From NCBI RefSeq assembly GCF_013359755.1, contig NZ_JABMCJ010000069.1, positions 1 through 64,000 on the forward strand: a stretch of 64,000 nt of DNA, in the 5' to 3' direction. Each line of letters starts with the position of its first letter. Within the stretch, counting starts at the first letter, position 1. Of this stretch, positions 46,679 through 54,457 are shown one piece after another. Below the pieces are notes generated by a model that saw only the letters and a list, made by a program, of their open reading frames with translations, was not told the origin of the DNA and did not search any database. This stretch comes from Tardiphaga robiniae. Its GTDB lineage: Bacteria; Pseudomonadota; Alphaproteobacteria; Rhizobiales; Xanthobacteraceae. The translations under genes and the position numbers were made by a program.

Positions 46679-47641
46679 ATGACCAACCGCTCCATGCTGT
46701 TGCTTCTCACTGCGCTGGGCGCAGTGGCATCGCCTTCTTATGCCCATGTCTTCGTGCAGAGCGGTCCGGCTACGGTCGGCGGCTCCTATCGCGCAGTGCT
46801 CGCCGTGCCGCATGGCTGCGGTGCCTCGCCAACGACGAAGATCACCGTGCAGATTCCGGAAGGGATGATCGCAGTGAAGCCGATGCCGAAGCCGGGCTGG
46901 ACCATCGCCGTGAAGAAAGGCGCCTATGCGCAGTCCTACGATTTCATGCACGGCATGAAAGCGTCGGAAGGCGTCAAGGAAATCACCTGGACCGGGAAGC
47001 TCGACAACGACTTCTATGACGAGTTCGTGTTCTCGGCCTATCTGCCCGCCGCATTGAAGGCCGATGCACCGCTGTATCTGCCGACGCTGCAGAGCTGCGA
47101 GCAGGGCTCGGAAGACTGGGCGCAGATCCCGGCCGCGGGGCAGGATCCGCACAGCCTGAAATCACCGGCGCCAGCCATACGCCTTGCCGCGGCATCACCA
47201 CATGATGCAATGGCGCAGATGGCCGGCATGGTCCATGCGGGCGACCTGATGATCATGACGCCCTGGACGCGGGCCACACCGCCCGCGGCCAAGGTGGCTG
47301 GTGGCTATCTCACCATCACCAACAACGGCAAGACCAGCGACAAGCTGCTCGGTGGCACATTCACCGGCGGCAGCCGCATCGAAGTGCATGAGATGAGCGT
47401 GACCGATGGCGTGATGAAGATGCGTCCGCTCAATGAGGGGCTCGAGATCAAGCCCGGCGCCACCGTGAAGCTCGAGCCCGGCGGCTATCACCTGATGCTG
47501 ATGGATCTCGCCAAGCCGTTCGCCAAGGGCGACAAGGTGAAGGCGCAGCTGCAGTTCGAGAAGGCTGGCAAGGTGGACATCGAACTCGACGTCAACGCCG
47601 TCGGCGCGTCGGCACCAGCCGGCGGCGGACACGCGCACTGA
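46679..47641 (+). CDS. YcnI/DUF1775 - PCu(A)C copper chaperone fusion
   Basis: 320 residues. Signal peptide (about 1-20), then a DUF1775 (YcnI) domain beginning at the mature N-terminal His in YAHVFVQSG (about 20-165; this His binds copper in YcnI), and a C-terminal PCu(A)C domain (about 190-310) with the copper motif HEMSVTDGVMKM ... YHLMLMDL. Its tail ends GGGHAH. PCu(A)C delivers Cu(I) to cytochrome oxidase. The ATG at 46679 has AAAGGA 6 nt upstream. It starts 44 bp after the TonB receptor stop, so one operon is likely. Confidence 0.9.
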   Translation: MTNRSMLLLLTALGAVASPSYAHVFVQSGPATVGGSYRAVLAVPHGCGASPTTKITVQIPEGMIAVKPMPKPGWTIAVKKGAYAQSYDFMHGMKASEGVKEITWTGKLDNDFYDEFVFSAYLPAALKADAPLYLPTLQSCEQGSEDWAQIPAAGQDPHSLKSPAPAIRLAAASPHDAMAQMAGMVHAGDLMIMTPWTRATPPAAKVAGGYLTITNNGKTSDKLLGGTFTGGSRIEVHEMSVTDGVMKMRPLNEGLEIKPGATVKLEPGGYHLMLMDLAKPFAKGDKVKAQLQFEKAGKVDIELDVNAVGASAPAGGGHAH

Positions 47642-47656
47642 TCACGTCGAGATACT

Positions 47657-47681
47657 GCGCACCGCACATGTTGCGGTGCGC
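47657..47681. terminator. Bidirectional terminator hairpin
   Basis: Perfect 10-bp stem GCGCACCGCA / TGCGGTGCGC with a 5-nt loop, between the convergent YcnI-PCuAC and HtrA-like genes. No U-tract. Confidence 0.6.
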
Positions 47682-47727
47682 ATGATGCCTACGACCAGGC
47701 CGCGATTGTATCGGGTGTATCGTGGCG

Positions 47728-48699
47728 TTAGTGCAGCCGGGGAGCTTTCAGCATCTTGGAGCGGTCCGTCGATACCAACTCGACATCGAATGTATCGCCA
47801 CCGCGATAGAGCGTCAGCGGCACGTCGACACCGGCCGGACCTAGCGCCCAGAGCGCGCGATAGAATTCGACGGAATCGGATACCTCCTCACCGTTTACGG
47901 CAAGAATCACGTCGCCGGTCTTGAGCTCGGCCCGGGCCGCCGGGCCCTTCCTGGCGATCCCGACAACGACGACCTTGTCCTCGACCTCGGCGGCATACAG
48001 CCCGAGCCACGGCCGCGGCGGCTTGTTGGCACGACCATAGGTCTTGAGATCGTCGAGGACCGGCTTCAGCAAGTCGATCGGCACGACCATGTTGAGATGT
48101 TCGTTCTTGCCACCGTGCTCGCGCTCGATCTGCAGCGAGCCGATGCCGATCAACTCGCCTTTGGCGTTGATCAGGGCGGCACCGCCCCAGTTCGGATGCG
48201 CCGGATGGGTGAAAATCGCGTCGTCGAGCAGGTATTCCCAATAGCCGGCGAATTCCTGTGTCGCGGCGATCTTCCCGGCCACGGACCGCGTGCGTCCGCC
48301 GACGCCGCCGACCACCACGCGATCGCCGATCTTCGCGCTCGCCGACTCTCCGAGCGGCAGCGGCGCGATGTCGATCTCGCCGAGCGCCTGCACGAGTCCG
48401 AAACCGCTTTCCTGATCGACGCCTAGCGCCGTGCCCTGCACCACGCGACCGTCGCCGAGATGTACCCAGATCGTTTCGGCCTCAGTGATGAGATAGCCGA
48501 TGGTGAGAATGAGACCGTCACCGATCAGCACGCCATTGCCGGCGCGCTCGGTGCCGAGCGTATCTGCCGTAAAAGCATCTTCCGGGATGATGCAATGCAG
48601 CCCAACCACCGCCTCCAACGCCTGTTCGAGGTCGAATCCGTAATCCTCAGCACGCGGCTGCACGCCCGGGGGCACTTTCCACTCGGTCAGTGAAGGCAT
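47728..48699 (-). CDS. HtrA-like S1C pseudoprotease with PDZ domain
   Basis: 323 residues, no signal peptide, so probably cytoplasmic. An HtrA/DegP-type trypsin fold (about 50-215) and a PDZ domain (about 228-310; PWLGLYA, GPAARAELKTGDVILAVNG) are clear. The catalytic triad is lost: the His of VTNNHVV aligns with Tyr69 (LTIGYL), the Asp of RSDIAL with Gly99 (ESGFGL) and the Ser of GNSGGAL with Trp171 (PNWGGAAL). The fold-forming residues around them are kept, so it is likely a binding or scaffold protein. AAAGGAG precedes the ATG. It is 101 bp downstream of a hydrolase gene on the same strand. Confidence 0.85.
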   Translation of the reverse strand: MPSLTEWKVPPGVQPRAEDYGFDLEQALEAVVGLHCIIPEDAFTADTLGTERAGNGVLIGDGLILTIGYLITEAETIWVHLGDGRVVQGTALGVDQESGFGLVQALGEIDIAPLPLGESASAKIGDRVVVGGVGGRTRSVAGKIAATQEFAGYWEYLLDDAIFTHPAHPNWGGAALINAKGELIGIGSLQIEREHGGKNEHLNMVVPIDLLKPVLDDLKTYGRANKPPRPWLGLYAAEVEDKVVVVGIARKGPAARAELKTGDVILAVNGEEVSDSVEFYRALWALGPAGVDVPLTLYRGGDTFDVELVSTDRSKMLKAPRLH

Positions 48700-48800
48700 G
48701 CAAAATCTCCTTTGTCCGGAATGGGTGGCCCCCGCCATATAAGAACCGATCGCGGACGTGGAAGTCCAGCCTGTGAACTTAGCGGCCCCGCGGCGTTTGG

Positions 48801-49877
48801 TTACGCACCGGGACGTTGTGCGAGCCACGTCAGCAGCACCGCATTGACCTCGCGCGGATAGCAGTGGCTGAGATCGTCGATCTCGCGATAGGTGACATCG
48901 GCACCGGCGATCGTGAGCGCCTGCTGTGCCTCGCGCGCGGTCTGCACCGGAAACATCCAGTCGAGACGGCCATGGACGAGATGGATCGGCAGGCCGCGCA
49001 GGCGATCTGCATCGGCAAACTGCGCCATCAGTGGATGGAAGGTGGAGGCCACCGGCGCCAGATGGGTGAAGGGCGACTCGGCGCGGAGGCCGCTGACATA
49101 GCAGAAGGTGCCGCCATCGCTCATGCCGGTCAGCAGCAATTGCGCGGGATCGATATGCCAGCGCGACTGCACCAGATCGAGAATGCGCGAAAGATTCGGC
49201 GTATCGGCATCGTCGCCCATCAGCGCCCAGGTGCTGCCGATCGCCGTCGGCGCGATGAGTATCGCGCCAGAGCTGCGCGCATCGGCGAGCCAGCTCCACA
49301 AGAAAGCCCGGCCGTTGCCGCTGCCGCCATGCAGCGCCATCACCAGCGGCCAGGCACGATCCGGCGTGTAGGTTTCCGGCACATACATCGAGAAACCGCC
49401 GCGACGTCCGGGCTCGCCATCATGAATGACGCCGGTGTTCTCTGCCGAAGGCAATGCCAGTCGTTCAAGCAGTGCCGTGTTCTCGCGCATGTCAGGCGGA
49501 AGAAAGAACGTACTCACAGGCGGCAGCCGCGCCACCGTGGCATAAAGCGATTCCTGCGCGCGCGTGGCGTGGCGCAATGCACGAAACACCATCGGCAGAT
49601 CGCCGCCGGGCTGCTGGGCCGCGCGCAAGCCGGTAAAGGCTGTCAGCGCCGCGTCGCTCGCCGCATCGAGATGTGCCCGCAGATCGCTAAAATCATCCGG
49701 CCATGCGTTGAGCTCTGCGCGCACCGCCTTGAGCGCCTGATCAGGCTCGCCCACCGCTTCCATGACGGCACCGAAAGTCGGCGGATGCAGATTGCGCGCA
49801 ACGAATTGCAGCGCCTCGAGCGACTGCAGCAGGGGCGGCAGCAGAACAACGATATCGTCGACGACTATGTCGCTCAT
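48801..49877 (-). CDS. Alpha/beta hydrolase (phospholipase/carboxylesterase type)
   Basis: 358 residues. An N-terminal helical region of about 150 residues of unknown kind precedes an alpha/beta hydrolase domain with nucleophile Ser253 in GMSDGG, Asp306 in HGRLDWMFP and His338 in DLSHCYP. No signal peptide. It matches the phospholipase/carboxylesterase group. Substrate unknown. It is upstream of the HtrA-like gene on the same strand, so a shared transcript is possible. Confidence 0.85.
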   Translation of the reverse strand: MSDIVVDDIVVLLPPLLQSLEALQFVARNLHPPTFGAVMEAVGEPDQALKAVRAELNAWPDDFSDLRAHLDAASDAALTAFTGLRAAQQPGGDLPMVFRALRHATRAQESLYATVARLPPVSTFFLPPDMRENTALLERLALPSAENTGVIHDGEPGRRGGFSMYVPETYTPDRAWPLVMALHGGSGNGRAFLWSWLADARSSGAILIAPTAIGSTWALMGDDADTPNLSRILDLVQSRWHIDPAQLLLTGMSDGGTFCYVSGLRAESPFTHLAPVASTFHPLMAQFADADRLRGLPIHLVHGRLDWMFPVQTAREAQQALTIAGADVTYREIDDLSHCYPREVNAVLLTWLAQRPGA

Positions 49878-50073
49878 CGGAAGCTCCGGGCAGATCGTTT
49901 GGCCCCATCAATCCAGGACCGAGCGAGAAGCCAGAGACCATACTGATACGACGGCAAAGCGGCCATCACCGCGCCCGGCGAAAGATCTGTCAGCCCCAGT
50001 TACAGATCATCCAAGTCACTCACTTTCGGCAAGATCGCTGCGATGCAACATTGAAATACCATAGACTTCTCGA

Positions 50074-50093
50074 TTTTGTATACATATACAAAA
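50074..50093. promoter_or_regulatory. Candidate GntR operator
   Basis: Perfect inverted repeat TTTTGTATA-CA-TATACAAAA, ending 3 bp before the GntR start. FadR/FCD-type GntR proteins bind short AT-rich dyads of this kind (TTGTATACAA-like), so autoregulation is likely. Confidence 0.75.
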
Positions 50094-50096
50094 TTC

Positions 50097-50792
50097 ATGA
50101 GCATTAGCCCGATCGCCGCCAGGCCCTATCTGAGAGACGAAGTCTATACGGCCCTGAAAGTTCGACTGGGGGTGCGTGCGGCCGGCCTCACGGCCCCCTT
50201 GCGACTTCGCGAAGAGGAGCTTGCGGCAGAGCTCGGGGTCAGCCGGACGCCCGTACGTGAGGCCATGCGCAGGCTCGAGCAGGAAGGGCTGATCACGTTT
50301 CGCCCGCGCCGCGGCGCACGGCTGATGCCGACATCACTGCCGGAATATCTCGAATGGCTGTCGATCCGAGAAATGCTGGAAGGTCTGGCAGCGCGCGAAG
50401 TGGCCCTCAACGGTGCGAATGATGTCGCGCTCCGCCTGCAGGCCGTGTTCGCCGATTTCGATGAGGCCGGCGCGCTGGCACGCCCCGCCGAATATGCCGC
50501 TGCCAACACCGCCTTTCATGCGCTGATGATCAAAGAGAGCGGCAACGCCCTGCTCGGCAAAACATGGGACTCATTCGGCCATCTGAAAATGGCGGGACTG
50601 CGCTTTATCGAGCGTCTCAATCGCGGCTCGCAATCGTTTCATGAGCACCACGACATCATCGACGCGATCGCGCAGCGCGATCCCGACCGCGCGGAAATGC
50701 TCGCACGACGGCATGTCCGTTTGCTGCGCGACCAGGCAGCGGCGTCGTTGAAAGAATTTGACCTCCCCGGACAGAATGAGACCACACCATGA
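50097..50792 (+). CDS. GntR family (FCD) transcriptional regulator
   Basis: 231 residues with an N-terminal winged helix (LREEELAAELGVSRTPVREAMRRLEQEGLI) and an FCD effector domain with several His residues (HHDIIDAIAQRD, ARRHVRLL) that often hold a metal and carboxylate ligand. It leads the operon with the FAH-family hydrolase (4-bp overlap). A perfect palindrome sits immediately upstream. The upstream 7-residue extension is unlikely because it would run through that palindrome. Confidence 0.92.
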   Translation: MSISPIAARPYLRDEVYTALKVRLGVRAAGLTAPLRLREEELAAELGVSRTPVREAMRRLEQEGLITFRPRRGARLMPTSLPEYLEWLSIREMLEGLAAREVALNGANDVALRLQAVFADFDEAGALARPAEYAAANTAFHALMIKESGNALLGKTWDSFGHLKMAGLRFIERLNRGSQSFHEHHDIIDAIAQRDPDRAEMLARRHVRLLRDQAAASLKEFDLPGQNETTP

Positions 50793-51685
50793 TCTTCCTC
50801 ACTTTTGCAGCCGCAGACGGACCGCATCTGGGCCTCTTGATCGACGACAATGTTCTCGATCTGACGAAGGCGTGGCCGGATGGCCAGGCCTCCGCGCCGC
50901 GCCATGTCGGCGATCTCGCGGAAGCCGGCGAGGCGGGGCTCGCCATCGTGCGTGGTCTCGCATCCACCGCGAACGCCGCGAACCTTGTTGCGCTGGCATC
51001 GCTGACGCTGATGGCACCGATTCCGCGGCCGAAGAAGAACGTTTTCTGCGTCGGCCGCAATTACAAGGATCATATCGACGAAGGCATGCGCGCGCAGGGC
51101 AAGGCGCCCGCGCCGCTGCCAAGCGTGCCGGAATTCTTCACCAAACCGCCGACCGCCGTGATCGCTTCAGGTGAAACGATTCCGCAGCACGCCAATGTCA
51201 CCGAACAGCTCGATTACGAAGTCGAGCTCGCCGTCATCATCGGCAAGCCGGGCAGCAGCATTTCCGCACAGAACGCCTTCGATCATGTGTTCGGCTATTC
51301 GATCATCAACGATATCACCGGCCGCGACATGCAACGCCGTTACGGCCAATGGTTCAAAGGCAAGGGCCTCGATCGCTCCTGCCCGTTCGGGCCGGTTGTG
51401 GTCCATGCGTCCGCGCTGCCGAATGTTGCCGACATCAGGATCTTCAGCACGGTCAATGGCGAGGTACGTCAGGACAGCCGCACCAGCCGCATGATCTTCG
51501 ATATTCCAGCCATCATCGAACATCTGACGCGCGGTCTCACGCTGGAGGCTGGAGACGTGATCGCCACCGGAACTCCGTCCGGGGTCGGCTATGCGATGAC
51601 GCCGCCGCGCTTCCTGCTCAAGGGGGATCGCGTCACGGCCGAGATCGAAGGCATCGGCATCCTGTCCAACAGCATCGTGGCCTGA
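50789..51685 (+). CDS. Fumarylacetoacetate hydrolase family protein
   Basis: 298 residues. The C-terminal FAH domain has the metal-binding and catalytic pattern: VGRNYKDHIDE, LDYEVELAVIIGK (acidic ligands) and DITGRDMQRRYGQWFKGKG. The family includes fumarylacetoacetate, fumarylpyruvate and 2-keto-3-deoxy-acid hydrolases or isomerases. The substrate is unknown; neighbours suggest catabolism of an organic acid. Start overlaps the gntR stop (ATGA). Confidence 0.9.
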   Translation: MIFLTFAAADGPHLGLLIDDNVLDLTKAWPDGQASAPRHVGDLAEAGEAGLAIVRGLASTANAANLVALASLTLMAPIPRPKKNVFCVGRNYKDHIDEGMRAQGKAPAPLPSVPEFFTKPPTAVIASGETIPQHANVTEQLDYEVELAVIIGKPGSSISAQNAFDHVFGYSIINDITGRDMQRRYGQWFKGKGLDRSCPFGPVVVHASALPNVADIRIFSTVNGEVRQDSRTSRMIFDIPAIIEHLTRGLTLEAGDVIATGTPSGVGYAMTPPRFLLKGDRVTAEIEGIGILSNSIVA

Positions 51686-51721
51686 CACGGCAACGCACTC
51701 GCCAATAACAAGGAAAACAAC

Positions 51722-52618
51722 ATGAGTGAATCCCGGACATTCCGCGTGCAGCGCGCGACGTCGGACTTTCGCTGGCCGAATGGCGCACGCATCGGCATCG
51801 TCTTCAACCTGGCCTATGAGGCCTGGTCGCCCGGCAAGGCACCGGGCATCGGGCCGATGGGTAACGTGTTGCAGCCCGGCTTTTTCGATACCAACGCACA
51901 TTCCTGGGCAAGCTACGGCGCCGTGCGCGGCATCCAGCGCCTCACGCGCATCGCTGCCGCGAACGATGTGAAGACCAGCATCATGGTCAACGGCGTGCTG
52001 GCCGAAACCCACCCGACAGTGCTGAAGGAGCTTCATGCCGCTGGTCACGAGATCGTGGCGCATTCCTATGGCATGGATGTCATCCCGGTCTATTTCGACG
52101 AGGCCGGTGAGCGCGCCAATATCCGCCGCACCGGTGACCTCATCGCCGCCGTCACCGGCGAACGTCCGAAAGGATGGATCAGCCCACGTGGCACCGGAAG
52201 CCTGATTTCGCCAAAGCTGCTCGCTGAGGAAGGCTATGTCTGGTTCGGCGACTGCAATGACGACGACCTGCCCTCGATCATCACGCAGAAAGATGCGCCG
52301 GAACAACGCATCGTCGGCATTCCGCTGACGATGGACGTGAACGATCTGCCGCACAGCATCCGCTACGGCAATGCGCCGGCGACGCTGATCGATCAGTTCC
52401 GCGCAATCCTCGACAATGCAAACCAGGCCGACGCGGCACCGTTCATGCTCGATGTCACCGCGCACACCCATGTGTTCGGTCGGCCCGCAGGCGCGTGGGT
52501 TTACGACGCCATGATCAAGCTGGCGCGCAAGCGCGACGATGTCTGGATCGGCACGCGTATGGAGATAGCCGAATACGCGCTGGCGCAGGGCCGGTGGTTC
52601 AAGGACGAGGTGTTCTGA
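51722..52618 (+). CDS. Polysaccharide deacetylase-like (PuuE/allantoinase-type) protein
   Basis: 298 residues, NodB-type fold lacking a signal peptide, close to the PuuE-like and cyclic-imide-hydrolase branch (FNLAYEAWSPG, GHEIVAHSYGMD, RKRDDVWIGTRMEIAEYAL). The usual second metal His of HSxxH is Asp here (HSYGMD), and the N-terminal acidic residue differs, so chemistry may be other than deacetylation. In this operon it may hydrolyse an amide or imide made from the imported substrate. Cytoplasmic. Confidence 0.8.
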   Translation: MSESRTFRVQRATSDFRWPNGARIGIVFNLAYEAWSPGKAPGIGPMGNVLQPGFFDTNAHSWASYGAVRGIQRLTRIAAANDVKTSIMVNGVLAETHPTVLKELHAAGHEIVAHSYGMDVIPVYFDEAGERANIRRTGDLIAAVTGERPKGWISPRGTGSLISPKLLAEEGYVWFGDCNDDDLPSIITQKDAPEQRIVGIPLTMDVNDLPHSIRYGNAPATLIDQFRAILDNANQADAAPFMLDVTAHTHVFGRPAGAWVYDAMIKLARKRDDVWIGTRMEIAEYALAQGRWFKDEVF

Positions 52619-52676
52619 ACCACGCCCGTTGAGGAGGCGCAAAAGCCTCCCGAAAAAAACATCGAGGAGGAATATC

Positions 52677-53654
52677 ATGACGCACTTCTTCAAGCGCGCA
52701 TCCAGCGCGGTCGTCATCACCGCAGCGCTGCTGACGGCGATCGGTCCCGCCGTCGCCCAGCAGCCCTACCCGGCGCAGCCGGTGCGCCTGCTCGTCGCTT
52801 TCGCGCCGGGCGGCCCAGCCGATATCATCGCGCGCATTGTCGGACAGAAACTGAACGACCTGTGGCGCGAACCCGTCGTAATCGAGAATCGCGGTGGTGC
52901 CGGTGGCAATATCGCGGCTGCCGCCGCTGCAAGGGCCGAACCCAATGGCTATACCGTGCTGGTGACTACAAGCGCATTCGCCGTCAATCCGAGCCTGTCG
53001 GCAAAGGCCGGTTATTCGCCGGACGAATTCAAGACCGTGGTGGTCGCGGCGACCACGCCCAATCTGATCGTCGGCGCGCCTAGTCTCACAGCATCGACCC
53101 TGCGCGAGGTGATCGCCTCTGCCGCCAAGGAAAACTTCACCTATGGCACCGCCGGTGTCGGCACCACGCCGCATCTGTCGGCCGAAAAAATATTCAGGCT
53201 CAACGCCAAGGCCAACATCGTACATGCGCCGTTCACGGGTGCAGGTCCCGCGCTAAACGCGGTGATGGGCGGTCACACGCCTCTGGCCAGTGTCGCCTTG
53301 CCCGCGGCGATGGAGCTGGTGAAGGGCAAACAGGTCAAGGCACTGGCCGTGACAAGCCGCGAGCGCATGCCATCGCTTCCGGATGTCCCGACCGCGCGCG
53401 AGCTCGGACTGAGTGACGACGAGGATGCAACCTGGGTGGCATTCCTGGTGCCGGCCAAGACGCCGCAGGCAGTCATCGACAAGCTCAACGCCGACGTGAA
53501 CAAGACGCTTGCAGAAGCAAGTGTTCGCGAACAATTCGACCGCATCGGCTTCGCGGCCGTTGGCGGCTCGGTGACCGACTCCCAGAACTATGTGCGCGGA
53601 GAGATCACCAAATGGGGCGATATCATCCGCAAGCTCGAGCTGAAGCAGGAATAG
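52677..53654 (+). CDS. Tripartite tricarboxylate transporter solute-binding protein (Bug family)
   Basis: 325 residues: signal peptide (about 1-25, AVAQ) and a TctC/Bug domain (PVRLLVAFAPGGPADIIARIVGQKL, ENRGGAGGNIAA, IVHAPFTGAGPALNAVMGG, cited in parts). It captures a carboxylate in the periplasm. GGAGG precedes the ATG at 52677. The matching TctA/TctB membrane genes are not in the window, as is common for orphan Bug proteins. It ends the likely gntR-FAH-deacetylase operon. Confidence 0.92.
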   Translation: MTHFFKRASSAVVITAALLTAIGPAVAQQPYPAQPVRLLVAFAPGGPADIIARIVGQKLNDLWREPVVIENRGGAGGNIAAAAAARAEPNGYTVLVTTSAFAVNPSLSAKAGYSPDEFKTVVVAATTPNLIVGAPSLTASTLREVIASAAKENFTYGTAGVGTTPHLSAEKIFRLNAKANIVHAPFTGAGPALNAVMGGHTPLASVALPAAMELVKGKQVKALAVTSRERMPSLPDVPTARELGLSDDEDATWVAFLVPAKTPQAVIDKLNADVNKTLAEASVREQFDRIGFAAVGGSVTDSQNYVRGEITKWGDIIRKLELKQE

Positions 53655-53678
53655 CGGGCTTAGCGTAGCGCCCGACGC

Positions 53679-54236
53679 CTACGGATCCAGTTCCGTATCC
53701 CAGTAGAGATAGTCCAGCCAGCTGCCGTGCAGATAGTTCGGCGGAAACAGCCGGCCGTTGCGATGCAACTGGTGCACCGTCGGCGCGAACGCCGTCTGGC
53801 GCGGGAACATGCGCGCCTGCTGAGTCGTCATATTGCCCTTGCGGAGATTGCAAGGAGAGCAGGCCGCAACAACGTTCTCCCAGGTGGTCTGGCCACCCTT
53901 GGAGCGTGGGATGATATGATCGAAGGTCAGATCGTCATGCGAGCCGCAATACTGGCAGGAGAAGCGATCGCGCAGGAAAACGTTGAACCGGGTGAAGGCG
54001 GGATGCGTCGTCGGCTTCACGAACGACTTCAGCGACACCACGCTGGGCAGCTGAAATTCGAACGAAGGACTCCGCACCGCGTGATCGTAGTGCTCTACGA
54101 TATTCACACGGTCGAGAAACACTGCCTTGATCGCGTCTTGCCACGACCACAGCGACAGTGGGTAGTAACTCAGCGGCCGGAAGTCCGCATTGAGGACCAG
54201 AACCGGCCAACCGCCTTGCGAGACATGTGCGTTCAA
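53679..54236 (-). CDS. HNH endonuclease family protein
   Basis: 185 residues from the TTG at 54236 (AGGAG 7 nt upstream). A zinc-binding HNH domain shows CQYC (Cys94, Cys97), Asp106-His107 (TFDHIIPRSKGG) and CSPC (Cys126, Cys129). It matches a conserved alphaproteobacterial family of HNH proteins of about this size ending YWDTELDP; it is not linked to restriction or mobile genes. Role unknown, perhaps in DNA repair or RNA processing. The longer 201-residue frame is less likely. Confidence 0.88.
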   Translation of the reverse strand: MNAHVSQGGWPVLVLNADFRPLSYYPLSLWSWQDAIKAVFLDRVNIVEHYDHAVRSPSFEFQLPSVVSLKSFVKPTTHPAFTRFNVFLRDRFSCQYCGSHDDLTFDHIIPRSKGGQTTWENVVAACSPCNLRKGNMTTQQARMFPRQTAFAPTVHQLHRNGRLFPPNYLHGSWLDYLYWDTELDP

Positions 54237-54457
54237 GTAACGCTCCTGACCCCCACATATGGCTGCGAAGCAACCTGTCTCCACATACTACAGGCAGCGT
54301 GACAGGGTTGTGAAGGGCATAGGGCAGACCTTATCCCCTCACAAAAGCGCCGCGTTGGGTCGCTTTTCTGGGAACTGCGGGTGGTCTGTCGCAGCGCCTG
54401 CCGCTAAACCCCGTGGCGCGCGCCCGGTTCGCGGCCGCAAATACCGGACGCTGCCCG

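Noticed and set aside
46388-47641. 417-codon version of the YcnI-PCuAC gene
   Set aside because: The extension lies inside the TonB receptor gene in another phase; the signal peptide begins at 46679.
47728-49299. 523-codon version of the HtrA-like gene
   Set aside because: The extra 200 N-terminal codons overlap the hydrolase gene on another phase and read as Arg-rich nonsense; the ATG at 48699 has a perfect ribosome binding site.
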